Assembly: GCA_036489565.1 (NCBI GenBank)
Contig: DASXFN010000043.1
Span: 1-64,000 of the forward strand
DNA length: 64,000 nt
Origin: JAICKN01 sp036489565
Lineage (GTDB): Bacteria; Acidobacteriota; Terriglobia; Terriglobales; Acidobacteriaceae
Direction: 5' to 3'
A program made the position numbers and the translations under genes. Below, one piece after another: positions 10,078 through 19,211 of this stretch. Positions within the stretch are counted from its first letter, which is position 1. Each line of letters starts with the position of its first letter. The notes below the pieces were generated by a model. It had not been told where the DNA came from. It saw only the letters and a program-made list of their open reading frames with translations, and did no database searches.

Positions 10078-11250
10078 TTAAACCGTCTTAAACAACGACC
10101 ACGCTTCGCGCTTCACGTCGCGATCATTTTCCGTGAGCCGTGTCGCCAGGTCTATAAAACAGCGTGCGATCTCCGTGTGACTCTGGTGCATCAGCGGCAC
10201 GCCCCGGTCAATGGCCGAAGACACCGCGAAATAATGGTTTGGCACCTTCCACAATAGCTTGCTCCCCGCAGCCGCTTCGGCGTCCAGGTCGCTGAAGCCT
10301 GCAATCTTGCGGAAACGGTTCAGCACCAACTGCACCCGGTCACGGCTCCCCGTCTCGCTCAGGAACTCATGCACGCGAGCAGCACTCCAGAGGGAAGCGA
10401 CGTCCGAATGGGCCACCAGCATTACAGTCTCTGATAGATTGCACACTACCCTCGTGGCCGCGTCAATACGCGTCGAAGCATCCACAACTACGTATCGGTA
10501 GTGCCCCACCAGCATGTCAAACAGCCGCGCAAATTCCGAGGTAGAAGGCTCAATCGGCACTGGATTCGCGGGGCCCGCCAGCACCTGCAGGCCGTTGGAA
10601 TGCCGCGTCATATAGCCTTCCAAAAGAGAATGGTCCAGCCGATGCAGGTTGCGTATCGCGTCCGCAACAGTGAACAACGGCTTCAAATTCATGTGCAGCG
10701 ATGTGTGACCAAGCGGAGCCAGGTCCACCAGCGCAGTATGCCCGTGGGCTGCCTGCAATGCCAGAGCCAGATTTACCGCGATGGTCGTCGCCCCGCTGCC
10801 GCCTTTCGCATTGACCACAGTGAAGACCTTGCCGCGGCGCTCCTCGCGCGTCACTTTGCGTTTTTTCGTGCTCAACCGCACGAACGCTTCCAGCAAGTTG
10901 GACGTAGTAACGGGCCGCTCCAAAAACTCCCGCGCGCCCGCCCGCATGGAATTCACAATCATCTGCGGTTGCGATAAATTGCCGATTGCGATCACCACCG
11001 CCTCCGGCATCTCCTGGTGCAGCAATTCAATGCTGCGCAGTGCCGTGTTGCCCCCATCGGAAGGAATGTCAATCAGCACAACGTCCGGTTGGATCGTCTG
11101 CAGCTTTTGAAAAGAAGGGTCCGCCGCAGTCATTGGGAAACTGCTGCTCATTAGGCCGATTCGCGCCGAATGCGTGCCCTCTACGAGCACCTGCAGCATG
11201 GTTCGCTGGTCCGCATCCCCGGCGATTACTGCGACAGAAAGTTCCGGCAT
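10078..11250 (-). CDS. cpaE: Tad pilus localisation protein CpaE/TadZ (receiver-like domain plus MinD-like ATPase)
   Basis: 390 aa. Residues 1-130 form a response-regulator-like domain (LSVAVIAGDADQR, QPDVVLIDIPSDGG, RAGAREFLERPVT). Residues 140-385 are a MinD/ParA-type ATPase with a deviant Walker A KGGSGATT at 149-156 and the switch region TALVDLAPLGHTSLHMNL. In Caulobacter and Aggregatibacter this family places the Tad machinery at the pole. The phosphate-accepting Asp of a true receiver is apparently kept as D61, but the domain is probably non-signalling as in other TadZ proteins. The gene lies between the secretin and cpaF. Confidence 0.87.
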   Translation of the reverse strand: MPELSVAVIAGDADQRTMLQVLVEGTHSARIGLMSSSFPMTAADPSFQKLQTIQPDVVLIDIPSDGGNTALRSIELLHQEMPEAVVIAIGNLSQPQMIVNSMRAGAREFLERPVTTSNLLEAFVRLSTKKRKVTREERRGKVFTVVNAKGGSGATTIAVNLALALQAAHGHTALVDLAPLGHTSLHMNLKPLFTVADAIRNLHRLDHSLLEGYMTRHSNGLQVLAGPANPVPIEPSTSEFARLFDMLVGHYRYVVVDASTRIDAATRVVCNLSETVMLVAHSDVASLWSAARVHEFLSETGSRDRVQLVLNRFRKIAGFSDLDAEAAAGSKLLWKVPNHYFAVSSAIDRGVPLMHQSHTEIARCFIDLATRLTENDRDVKREAWSLFKTV

Positions 11251-11328
11251 AACTGCCTACCTACAAGTTCCCAAGGGTCAAATACTGTTTACGACATCAG
11301 AAACCAATCAGCAATCCCAACCCGCCGA

Positions 11329-12843
11329 CTACGGCTTGCTAGCTGGCGCTGGTGGTGGCGTTTTTCCGTCAAACTTGCCAGTATCCAAAAACGGCTGCGG
11401 ATTTTTTGGCGTTTCCACCGCCTGCATGCTCGGCGAAATCCGGTGCACCGTGCACAACACCATCAACTCCGAATTGCTCTTCTGCAAATTTTTGCTTCGG
11501 AATAAATTTCCCAGGATCGGAATATCGCCGATGCCGGGAATTTTATTCATCACGTCCGTCACCCGGTTATCCAGCAATCCCGCGATCATGAAACTCTGGC
11601 CGTCTTTCAGCTCAAACTCCGTGTCAGCCTTTCGCGTACTCAGCGCCGGAATGGTAAAGCCGGAAATGGTGAGCGCGTTGGCGAAATCCAGCGCACTGAC
11701 CTCAGGCTGTACATGCAAATAAATATTGCCGTTCGGCATAATGATGGGCGTGAACTGCAGTCGCACGCCAAATTCGCGGAAGGAAATTGTCACCGCGGTA
11801 ATTCCTTGTCCCGGCTGCACGACGGGGTAGGGAAATTCTCCGCCAGCAAGAAAGCTCGCCGGCTTGCCATTCACCGCAATCAGGTTCGGCTCGGCCAAAA
11901 TTTGAAGAAGATTTTTTGTCTGCAATGCTTGAATGACCGCTCCAAAATTCAGATCGGTTCGAAACAGAAACATGTTCAATGCGTTGCTGACGTTGATTGT
12001 GGGAGAACTGTTTGAAGTGGAGGTTGTCGTCGTTCCCGAAGCGGTTGTACTTGTATTGGAGTTGGTGGTCGCGACCTGGAACCCGCCATACTGGCCCGTG
12101 GCCAGCGTTCCCACGGTATTCCCCGTCCCGGGAGTGAAAAGATTCATTCCCAACTGCGTGACCGCAGACCGGTCCACTTCCGCGAATTTCACCTCCAACA
12201 GCACTTCCTGCGCGCCTACAGGCCCGGAGGTCAACACATTCACCACATTCTTCGAATAAGCTCCGGCAATTTTTTCCGCGCGCTTCGATACATCGTCGGT
12301 TGAAACGTGTCCCGAAAGCACGACCGCCGACCGCGACGCGGTCACGGTAATATCCTCTTCAGGAAACACCCGATGCTCCTCTTCGGCGCATGCGCTGATG
12401 TCCACATCCACGCGCAGATCGTAGCTCCGCGAGCGTTCCAACTGGTCCCAGATCAATAGTGAGACTTCTCCCGCGGACCTGCCATGCACAAGAATTTGCG
12501 TCGGAGTCACAACGATGGCGTCGGCAACAGTGTCATCGGTAATCGAAACCCGCTTCAGCCGCTCGTCAGGCGAATTCACCTGCAGCTTGATCAACAGCGA
12601 TTTGCCAACCATCACGCGCAACGGCGCCGGACTGCTGGTCTGCGGCTGCGGTCTTTGGTTCTCGGAAACGGTCGCCCCAGACGCGGGAGCGTTGTTTTGC
12701 GGTGTGGGAATAGTTGTCGAAGCGGGATGGTCCTGCCCATACGCCGTTCCCACGGCAAAAATCATGCAGCAGGGAAACATCAGACACAGGAAAAGGGCAA
12801 TCGCCGGAGTTCTTTTCTCCCTACCACGGGAGCCAGTTTGCAT
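11329..12843 (-). CDS. cpaC: Tad pilus outer-membrane secretin CpaC/RcpA
   Basis: 504 aa from the ATG preceded by an AGGACGG stretch; an in-frame TTG five codons upstream would overlap the cpaB stop (TTGA). The signal peptide is around residues 10-35 (IALFLCLMFPCC...AYGQ). An N-terminal pilus-assembly domain (VGKSLLIKLQV, ILVHGRSAGEVSLLIWDQ) precedes a BON-like segment (RSAVVLSGHVSTDDV). The secretin core includes VLLEVKFAEVDRSAV, ILAEPNLIAVNGKPASFLAGGEFP and VTDVMNKIPGIGDIPILGNLF. A Ser/Thr-rich insert near residue 270 is probably a surface loop. It should form the outer-membrane channel for the Flp pilus. Confidence 0.92.
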   Translation of the reverse strand: MQTGSRGREKRTPAIALFLCLMFPCCMIFAVGTAYGQDHPASTTIPTPQNNAPASGATVSENQRPQPQTSSPAPLRVMVGKSLLIKLQVNSPDERLKRVSITDDTVADAIVVTPTQILVHGRSAGEVSLLIWDQLERSRSYDLRVDVDISACAEEEHRVFPEEDITVTASRSAVVLSGHVSTDDVSKRAEKIAGAYSKNVVNVLTSGPVGAQEVLLEVKFAEVDRSAVTQLGMNLFTPGTGNTVGTLATGQYGGFQVATTNSNTSTTASGTTTTSTSNSSPTINVSNALNMFLFRTDLNFGAVIQALQTKNLLQILAEPNLIAVNGKPASFLAGGEFPYPVVQPGQGITAVTISFREFGVRLQFTPIIMPNGNIYLHVQPEVSALDFANALTISGFTIPALSTRKADTEFELKDGQSFMIAGLLDNRVTDVMNKIPGIGDIPILGNLFRSKNLQKSNSELMVLCTVHRISPSMQAVETPKNPQPFLDTGKFDGKTPPPAPASKP

Positions 12844-12854
12844 GTCGTCCGTCC

Positions 12855-13709
12855 TCAATTGGTCTGTCCGTTGCTCTGTTCGTCAAACTTGGTTTCTTCT
12901 TTTTTAGTGCCTTTGTAAACCTCAACCGAAAATGTTTCAGGCGTAGGAGCGGCCTGTACATGCGGCGCTGAATGTCTTGCCACATGCGTCGCAACCGGTG
13001 CGGCCTGCCTTCCAAAAAGTGAACCGGCGCTGGTGGGAGGCAAGCTTGCCTGGTTGGTGTCCAGCGGGTTCCGCAGCGCGAGCTGGATTCTGCCTTCATT
13101 GCTCGCCAGGCTCAGGCGCTGCGCGTCATCCGGAGAAACAAGCAAGGTAATTACCGGGGAAACCTGCGCCTCGCCCGAGGAGCTATGCTCGAGTCGCTGA
13201 CCGGCCGCGATCACCGCGACGTTTCTTAATACTGTTGAGGTTTGCTCTTCATTCGCGCCGGAAGGCGTAGCCGTCACCAGAACATCCACGCGCGTCCCCG
13301 GCTGCACAAACCCTGCAACGCCAACCACCTCATTCACGCGCACCGACATGGCCAGCATCCCGGTGGGAATCAGCGCGGGAAGGCCCGACCCGGCGTTTTC
13401 TCCCGCGATTTTGTTGCGCAGGATAAAGTCGCCCTGGCTGATGGGAAGTATCGCCCCGCGCCCGACTACCTGCGACTTGTCATGAAAGCTTCCAGCGGGC
13501 ACGTCGGCTTCGGGCATGCTTACCAGTTTCAGGTCTTTTTCTTCAATCCGCGCGCCCAGTTGGATATTGCCGGCAGCCACCAGAACTCCGGCGCCCGCGC
13601 GGCGGTTGGCCGCGCTGCTCGATTCCAGGCTGCGGTAAACCGAAAGGCTGATAAATCCGCCCAATGCGATGGCGACCAAGCCGATTAACAACAACCGGTT
13701 GCGGTTCAT
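12855..13709 (-). CDS. cpaB: Flp pilus assembly protein CpaB/RcpC
   Basis: 284 aa from an ATG with AAGGAG five bases upstream; an upstream start would add eight residues without a better site. An N-terminal membrane anchor (LLLIGLVAIALGGFISLSVY) is followed by an SAF-like domain (VLVAAGNIQLGARIEEKDLKLV, GRGAILPISQGDFILRNKI) and the CpaB core with AMSVRVNEVVGVAGFVQPG and TRVDVLVTA. This family lies in the periplasm beside the secretin. The last codons border the secretin start, consistent with one transcript. Confidence 0.9.
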   Translation of the reverse strand: MNRNRLLLIGLVAIALGGFISLSVYRSLESSSAANRRAGAGVLVAAGNIQLGARIEEKDLKLVSMPEADVPAGSFHDKSQVVGRGAILPISQGDFILRNKIAGENAGSGLPALIPTGMLAMSVRVNEVVGVAGFVQPGTRVDVLVTATPSGANEEQTSTVLRNVAVIAAGQRLEHSSSGEAQVSPVITLLVSPDDAQRLSLASNEGRIQLALRNPLDTNQASLPPTSAGSLFGRQAAPVATHVARHSAPHVQAAPTPETFSVEVYKGTKKEETKFDEQSNGQTN

Positions 13710-13888
13710 GCATGCTCCTTCGCTACCAGGCAAACCGGGGCATATTGCGCCCTTCCTGCAGCCATGGATGCGGGATAAAGTCTACGATACTGTGGAATTA
13801 CGGAACTGTCCTGTGAGGTCTTCGCCAACGGATTCCCCTTTACTACCTGGCGCGAACAGACAGACTTCTCCACCTGCGCGCTGCTGCT

Positions 13889-14056
13889 TTACTGAGCGAT
13901 GGAGCTGGCAACGGAAGAAAAGACATTATTGGCGTTGCTTCCGATCAACCGGATCGTCCCCACGACAATCACCAGAATCACGGCCAGCATCACCGCATAC
14001 TCCGCAATGTCCTGTCCTTCTTCCCCTTGCAGCAAACGGTGGAGAACACTCGTCAT
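13889..14056 (-). CDS. flp: Flp-type pilin (55 aa), second of two tandem copies
   Basis: The 55-residue product starts MTSVLHRLLQGEEG and contains the Flp processing motif G|QDIAEY (consensus G/XXXXEY), followed by one hydrophobic helix (AVMLAVILVIVVGTIRLIG) and a short tail ending ASSIAQ. Cleavage after the Gly would leave a mature pilin of about 41 residues. AGGGGG lies just upstream of the ATG. It sits 179 bp upstream of cpaB and 283 bp downstream of a very similar pilin gene. The two keep the core motif and the tail NANNVFSS/SANNVFSS, so they are recent paralogues. Confidence 0.93.
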   Translation of the reverse strand: MTSVLHRLLQGEEGQDIAEYAVMLAVILVIVVGTIRLIGSNANNVFSSVASSIAQ

Positions 14057-14339
14057 GTTACCCCCTGCGGCACATGTGGACTCGGAGAGCCAATGCGATC
14101 CGCTGCGATTTATTATCTGGTGCGATATCTATCGAGCTTTAAAATCAAACGCTTGCAAGGAACCGATACCCGTCCCTGAAAGAGAGTGACAATATGCTGC
14201 ACACTTTAACATCATTTTACTCCGATTTTATGGAAATTTAGGTATCAGGCTGACAATAACCGGGATGGTTCCAGCCTCGGGCGGGCGGGGAAAACAGAAA
14301 GGCGGACAACAGAAAATGCAATGACGCAACGGCAAAGTT

Positions 14340-14510
14340 TCAGTGAATTGCGCTGGCAATGGAGGAGAAAACATTGTTGGCGCTCGCTCCGATCATCTGG
14401 ATGGTCGCCACGACAATGGCCATCACTACCGACAGCAGTACGGCATACTCCGCGATATCCTGTCCGTCTTCTCTTGCCAATCTTTCAAACGGACGAAGCC
14501 ACAAGTTCAT
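14340..14510 (-). CDS. flp: Flp-type pilin (56 aa), first of two tandem copies
   Basis: 56 residues from the ATG at 14510, with GAGG nine bases upstream; a TTG 14 codons earlier is possible but gives a Pro-rich extension unlike other Flp leaders. The sequence runs MNLWLRPFERLAREDG|QDIAEY, a hydrophobic helix (AVLLSVVMAIVVATIQMIG) and SANNVFSSIASAIH. The predicted mature part is 41 residues, like the second copy, but the leader is unrelated. It is the first gene of the Tad cluster on the minus strand. No TadV/CpaA prepilin peptidase is present in the window, so processing must be encoded elsewhere. Confidence 0.93.
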   Translation of the reverse strand: MNLWLRPFERLAREDGQDIAEYAVLLSVVMAIVVATIQMIGASANNVFSSIASAIH

Positions 14511-14701
14511 TCCGCCAGACCTCGGAGCAAGTTGGGGAGGGCTGTCTGGCAAAACTGTTTAATCTGTCAAAATGGTAGCTGTTATTTCTGTATTACCCGT
14601 AAAAATACGGCATGTGTTCCAAAAACGGAACAGCAAGGAACAGGCAAGGAATGGACGGTCCGCTCCTCACCTGTCCTCATTGTTCGTGCATCGGCGCTCA
14701 A

Positions 14702-17188
14702 CTACCGCGTCAGGTTGACGGACCCGTGCAGGGCAATGTCCTCAGAAGAGTCGCCTACCTGAATGCCAAACTCTCCCGGTTCCACCTTCCAGCTTTTGCT
14801 GCCCACGTCATAGTAGGAGAACGAACGCGGATCCAGTGTCAGGTTCACGGTTTTCGTCTCTCCCGGCTTCAACTCAACCTTGCTGAACCCCTTTAGTTCT
14901 TTTGGTGGGCGCGGTACGCTCGCATGTCCGTCGCTGACATAAAGCTCAGCCACATCCGCTGCCTCGCGGCTCCCGGTATTGGTAAGGTCAAACGACACCT
15001 TCACGTTCGAGCTGTCACTACCTTCCACCGCCAGGTTGGAGTACTTAAACGTGGAGTAGGAAAGGCCAAAGCCGAAGGGAAACATTGGTTTCGCTCCGAT
15101 TTTGTCATAGTGGCGATAGCCCAGGAAAATGCCCTCTGAATATTTCACATCATTGGTTCCAGCAGCAGGATAGTAGCTGTCGTGCGAGGCGTTGTCTTCC
15201 CACTTGCGATCAAACGTCATGGGCAGCTTGCCCGATGGACTGTAATCACCGAACAATAACTGCGCCAGCGCCGTTCCGCCCTCCTGGCCCGCATACCACG
15301 CTTCCATGATCGCGGGTGTCTGGTCCACCCACGCACTCATATCCACGCCGCCGCCGGAGGTGACAACGACAATCACCTTCTTGTTCGCGGCCAGCATGGC
15401 TTTCAGTAATGCATCCTGTCCCGGAGGCAAATGGAAGGTACGGTCGGAGCCTTCCGTCTCGCTGTAAGGATCAAATCCCACCGGCACCACAACGGCGTCC
15501 GCCGCCGCGGCAATTTTCTTCGCCTCTTCATTCACGACCGTCGCGGGATCAACAATCCCCACCCGCAGTCCGGGATCGCTCCAGCGCTCGCGAAGGTGCG
15601 CTTCCACTACCACTTTGTGCGCTCCAGGCGTAAGTGGAAGTACCGCTTCATCTACCGCGGCGTTGAAATGCGTCCAGTCGTTGAACACCTGCTTGCCATC
15701 CACCCACAACCGCGTTCCGCCTTCTTCTCCCGGATTCTGGAGAAACACTTCATAGTCCGCCTGGCTTTTGGCCATGTAGTATCCGGTCCAGCGTACAGAA
15801 TGCAGATCAGGAATCGGATTCTGATCGCCATAATTAATTGCTCGGTCCACGCGGTTTGTATGTGGTCCGGTCAAATCCTCCGATTCAAAATACTCGCCGT
15901 TCACTCCCCGACGGCTCCCTGCGGCATCCACCATCAGCCGCGTCTCATTTGCCATCTCCGAGCGCGTCGGAATTCCCTCGTGGTAGGTCACTTTTACGCC
16001 CTTGTCGTAATTGGCGAGGCCCTCCAAAAAACTAACGGTGTTGAAAGGCACTACTCGCGCGCTGCCTCCGCCCACAGGCTCTCCGGGATAAGCATCCGGG
16101 CCAATCACTGCCAGATTCTTGATCGCGCTTTTGTCCAGCGGCAGCAGACTGCCTTCATTTTTCAACAGCACCATGCCTTCGCGCGCCGCCTCCAGCGATA
16201 CCTTTCGCCCTTCCTCGTTGTAGCGCGAGATGGAAAGCTCAGTCTGGTCGTATCCCGGCTCCAGCCATCCATATTCCACGGCCCGCCGCAGGATGCGGCG
16301 CACATGATCGTCAATGGTCGCTTCGCTCACCTTTCCCGCCTTCACCGCAGGCAACAGATTCGCTCGATTCATGAACGCGCCCGAAGGCATTTCCAGATCA
16401 AGTCCGCCATTGACCGCGGCAACCCCGTCATAGGTGCCCCCCCAATCCGACATGATGATTCCGGGATAGTCCCATTCTTTTTTAACCACGTCGGTGTTCA
16501 GATATCCGTTTTGCGTCATATGGATGCCGTTGACCAGATTGTAGGAATCCATGACGGCGCAGACGTTGGCCTTTTTTACCGCCGCTTCAAACGTTGGCAG
16601 GTAGATTTCGCGCATGGTGCGCTCGTCAATAATGGAATTTGTATTGTGACGGTCGAACTCCGAATTGTTTCCCATGAAGTGCTTGACCGTCGCGCAAACG
16701 CCTTGCGATTGCAGCCCTTCGATATAAGGAACAACGGTGTGCGCGGCAAGGTAGGGGTCTTCGCCGAAATACTCAAAGTTCCTGCCATTCATTGGGGCCC
16801 GGTAAATGTCCACGCCCGGCCCAAGCAGAAAGTGAACGCCGCGCGCGCGCGAATCTTCTCCCAGCACCACTCCCCCATGACGCACCAGTTCCGGGTCCCA
16901 ACTGGCCGCCAGTTCCACTCCCACCGCCACCGCCGTGGAGGGTCCGTAATTTCTCACGCCAGCGGGGCCGTCCGACATTTTTAAAGCAGGAAGTCCCAGG
17001 CGCGGAATGGCGCGTACATAAAATCCATTCACGCCGCCGATGTAATCTATTTTTTCTTCCAGCGTCATCTTGTTCAAAATCGCATCCACCCGCTTTTCCA
17101 CTGCGGCGGAATCTTGATTGCTCTGCGCAACAAGAGACGAAACGAACGACAACAGCAACGCCACCACTACCCAGCCAAATCTGCGCAT
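14702..17188 (-). CDS. Glycoside hydrolase family 3 beta-glucosidase with PA14 insert
   Basis: 828 aa from an ATG with GGAGG at correct spacing. Signal peptide is at residues 1-22 (FGWVVVALLLSFVSSLVAQ). The GH3 N-terminal domain includes RLGLPALKMSDGPAGV and the acid/base-side motif KHFMGNNSEFDRH; the nucleophile Asp is in GIIMSDWGGTYDG. A PA14 domain is inserted in the C-terminal sandwich (about residues 415-550, GVNGEYFESEDL to RVGIVDP), and a fibronectin-III-like domain closes the protein (NTGSREAADVAELYV). The architecture is that of secreted beta-glucosidases acting on plant or microbial oligosaccharides. The upstream HAD gene lies 36 bp away on the same strand. Confidence 0.92.
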   Translation of the reverse strand: MRRFGWVVVALLLSFVSSLVAQSNQDSAAVEKRVDAILNKMTLEEKIDYIGGVNGFYVRAIPRLGLPALKMSDGPAGVRNYGPSTAVAVGVELAASWDPELVRHGGVVLGEDSRARGVHFLLGPGVDIYRAPMNGRNFEYFGEDPYLAAHTVVPYIEGLQSQGVCATVKHFMGNNSEFDRHNTNSIIDERTMREIYLPTFEAAVKKANVCAVMDSYNLVNGIHMTQNGYLNTDVVKKEWDYPGIIMSDWGGTYDGVAAVNGGLDLEMPSGAFMNRANLLPAVKAGKVSEATIDDHVRRILRRAVEYGWLEPGYDQTELSISRYNEEGRKVSLEAAREGMVLLKNEGSLLPLDKSAIKNLAVIGPDAYPGEPVGGGSARVVPFNTVSFLEGLANYDKGVKVTYHEGIPTRSEMANETRLMVDAAGSRRGVNGEYFESEDLTGPHTNRVDRAINYGDQNPIPDLHSVRWTGYYMAKSQADYEVFLQNPGEEGGTRLWVDGKQVFNDWTHFNAAVDEAVLPLTPGAHKVVVEAHLRERWSDPGLRVGIVDPATVVNEEAKKIAAAADAVVVPVGFDPYSETEGSDRTFHLPPGQDALLKAMLAANKKVIVVVTSGGGVDMSAWVDQTPAIMEAWYAGQEGGTALAQLLFGDYSPSGKLPMTFDRKWEDNASHDSYYPAAGTNDVKYSEGIFLGYRHYDKIGAKPMFPFGFGLSYSTFKYSNLAVEGSDSSNVKVSFDLTNTGSREAADVAELYVSDGHASVPRPPKELKGFSKVELKPGETKTVNLTLDPRSFSYYDVGSKSWKVEPGEFGIQVGDSSEDIALHGSVNLTR

Positions 17189-17223
17189 CTTGTCCTCCAA
17201 AAATCGTTACCTGAAAGCGAAAA

Positions 17224-17889
17224 TTAAGTGGCCACCGGCTCGAAGGTGAGAACGAGCTGATCTTTCTGGCGGGAAAGCTGGATGGCCCCGCAATTCTCCA
17301 CCACCCAATCCGCTCCAGCTTCCTTAAGCGCGGCGGCGGTCATCGTGGTCTGCAACGCAATCACTCGCGCGCCCGCCGCTTTACCGGAACGAATTCCCGC
17401 CGGAACATCTTCAAACACAACGCACTCCGCCGCGGGAAATCCCAGGCTCGCAGCGCCCTTCAAATATGGATCGGGCGCAGGTTTTCCATGCTTGATGTCA
17501 TTAGAGGTCACAATCTGTCTCGCATTCGGCAAGCCGCCCGCCCGTATTCTCACCGTCGCCAGCGGCCGCGTGCATGATGTAACAATCGCCCACCGTTCCA
17601 GCGGCAATGCGCTTAAAAGTTCCCGCGATCCACGCAATGCCACCACGCCTTCCAGATCTTCAATTTCCCGGCGCTCCACTTCGCGGTTCTCCATCTCGTG
17701 GTCGGCGTCAGGCAGATATTCGCGGATGGTTGCAATGCTGGGCCGTCCATGCGCGCGGTGAATGGCCTCCTCGGGATCAAACCCATGTTCCTTGGCCCAC
17801 TGTCTCCATACCCGCTCCACGGCGGGTGTGGAATCAATGAGGACTCCGTCCAGATCAAAAAGCAGAGCGCTGCAAGCAATCTTAATCAC
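17224..17889 (-). CDS. HAD-superfamily sugar phosphatase / phosphoglucomutase-like
   Basis: 221 aa. All four HAD motifs are readable: I, LLFDLDGVLIDST (Asp nucleophile and general acid); II, AIVTSCT; III, the Lys in KHGKPAPDPYLKGA; IV, VVFEDVPAG. The small alpha-helical cap between motifs I and II fits subfamily IA, such as beta-phosphoglucomutase or DOG/glycerol-phosphatase enzymes. The substrate is not determined. It is encoded 36 bp upstream of the GH3 glucosidase on the same strand, so action on a released sugar phosphate is plausible. The final 22 residues (RQKDQLVLTFEPVAT) are a non-conserved extension. Confidence 0.83.
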   Translation of the reverse strand: MIKIACSALLFDLDGVLIDSTPAVERVWRQWAKEHGFDPEEAIHRAHGRPSIATIREYLPDADHEMENREVERREIEDLEGVVALRGSRELLSALPLERWAIVTSCTRPLATVRIRAGGLPNARQIVTSNDIKHGKPAPDPYLKGAASLGFPAAECVVFEDVPAGIRSGKAAGARVIALQTTMTAAALKEAGADWVVENCGAIQLSRQKDQLVLTFEPVAT

Positions 17890-17946
17890 GCAACACCTTA
17901 TTCAAAAAAATCGATTTTTCCAAGCACAAAATGACAATTGGCGGTT

Positions 17947-18384
17947 CTAAGCGGGAAATAATTTGTAAAGCATGAGGTAAATCACCACACCCGTCACGGA
18001 AACATATAGCCACAAAGGATAGGTCCATCGCGCAATAGCGCGATGCTTGTCGAATTTACTGCGCAACGCCCGGCTCAGGGTGATGATGACCAGCGGCACA
18101 ATGGTCGCCGCGAGAATTGTGTGGGAAATCAAAATGGTGAAATAAACAGGCCGCGTCCATCCGTGGCCGGTGAAATGAACGGAACCCACATGTGCGTGGT
18201 AGTAGAGATAACTGATCAAAAACAGACTGGAAGTGACCACCGCCGCGATCATGCAAGCCCTGTGCGCCGCCATGCGCCCGCGCTTGATAAAGCTGTGGCC
18301 AATCAACAAAAGTACACCGCTCGTCCCATTCAAAGTGGCATTGATCGCCGGAAAAGCCGCGAACTGTGGCGGAATCGCGGCCAT
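17947..18384 (-). CDS. DUF420 membrane protein, CtaM-like cytochrome oxidase assembly factor
   Basis: 145 aa. The start ATG shares one base with the stop of the ABC permease (TAATG), so a longer open frame upstream is rejected. Four hydrophobic segments are seen with family-typical histidines: LLIGHSFIKRGRMAAHR, YYHAHVGSVHFTGHG, ILISHTILAA and HRAIARWTYPLWLYVSVTGVVIYLML. DUF420 includes YozB/CtaM of Firmicutes, needed for maturation of an aa3-type oxidase. Its place at the end of a ctaA-ctaB-ABC gene string supports the same role here. Confidence 0.85.
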   Translation of the reverse strand: MAAIPPQFAAFPAINATLNGTSGVLLLIGHSFIKRGRMAAHRACMIAAVVTSSLFLISYLYYHAHVGSVHFTGHGWTRPVYFTILISHTILAATIVPLVIITLSRALRSKFDKHRAIARWTYPLWLYVSVTGVVIYLMLYKLFPA

Positions 18385-19211
18385 TAGATGATCGGCTTGG
18401 CCGTCCGCCGGTTGGCGAGCGCAAAAGCGATTCCAAACATCAGCAACGTGAACAGCAACAGCGTCGCCATTGATGCTGTCAAAGAAAACAACTGCGTGCT
18501 GGCAGGGAAGAGCAGTGCGCGCAGCGCTTCCACTCCATACGTCAGCGGATTCGCTTCCATGATCCCGCGTAGCCATCCTGAGGCTCCCGACAAAGGAAAC
18601 AATGCGCCGGACACCAGCCAGAGCGGAATCAGAAACAGATTGATGATCGCGTGGAATGCCTGCGTGGAATCCATGGGCCACGCAATGGCAAACCCCAGCG
18701 CGGTCAAGGCAAAAGAAACAAGGAATATCGTGACCATCACCAGCAGGAATGAAACAGCGGTAAAGTGCACGCCAACAAACGGAGCGAAGGCCAGGAAAAT
18801 CAGGCCCTGAATGGTGGAAAGCGTCGTGCCGCCCATCACTTTTCCCAGCACAATCGCCGAGCGCGGCACCGGCGCCACCAACACCGAAAGCAAGAATCCC
18901 TCTTTACGGTCTTCAATCACCGACATCATCGTGAAAATGGAGGTAAAAAGCACAATCATGATGAGTGCGCCGGGATAGAAGTAATCGAGATATTGCTGCT
19001 GCCCCGCGCCGGCTCCGGTTTGGAAAGACGTTCCAAATCCTGACCCGATGACCAGCCAAAACACCAGCGGCGAAGCGATTACGCCAACCACGCGCGAGCG
19101 TTGCCGGTAAAAGCGCACAATCTCTCTCCACCAAAGCGTGAACGCCGGCAGCAGAATGCCCGTGGAATTTGCCGCCACGGGAAGGGGAAGAGTTGTGCTT
19201 TGCGTCGCCAT
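18384..19211 (-). CDS. ABC-2 type transporter permease
   Basis: 275 aa with six hydrophobic segments beginning around residue 40 (VIASPLVFWLVIGSGFGTSF) and the ABC-2 signature region around MSVIEDRKEGFLLSVLVAPVPRSAIVLGKVMGG. The 3' end overlaps the DUF420 start by one base and the 5' end overlaps the ATPase stop by one base (both TAATG), a compact operon. Such DrrB/YadH-like permeases export lipids, drugs or other small molecules. In this context the pair may serve cytochrome oxidase biogenesis, but no substrate can be read from the sequence. Confidence 0.87.
   Translation of the reverse strand: MATQSTTLPLPVAANSTGILLPAFTLWWREIVRFYRQRSRVVGVIASPLVFWLVIGSGFGTSFQTGAGAGQQQYLDYFYPGALIMIVLFTSIFTMMSVIEDRKEGFLLSVLVAPVPRSAIVLGKVMGGTTLSTIQGLIFLAFAPFVGVHFTAVSFLLVMVTIFLVSFALTALGFAIAWPMDSTQAFHAIINLFLIPLWLVSGALFPLSGASGWLRGIMEANPLTYGVEALRALLFPASTQLFSLTASMATLLLFTLLMFGIAFALANRRTAKPII

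Noticed and set aside
14160..14300. Promoter for the second pilin gene in the 283-bp gap between the pilins
   Set aside because: AT-rich stretches such as TAAAAT are present, but no -35/-10 pair has acceptable spacing; not listed as a feature.
15431..16984. 517-aa plus-strand open frame opposite the GH3 gene
   Set aside because: It is the shadow of a GC-rich gene with complete GH3 motifs, a signal peptide and a ribosome site on the minus strand.
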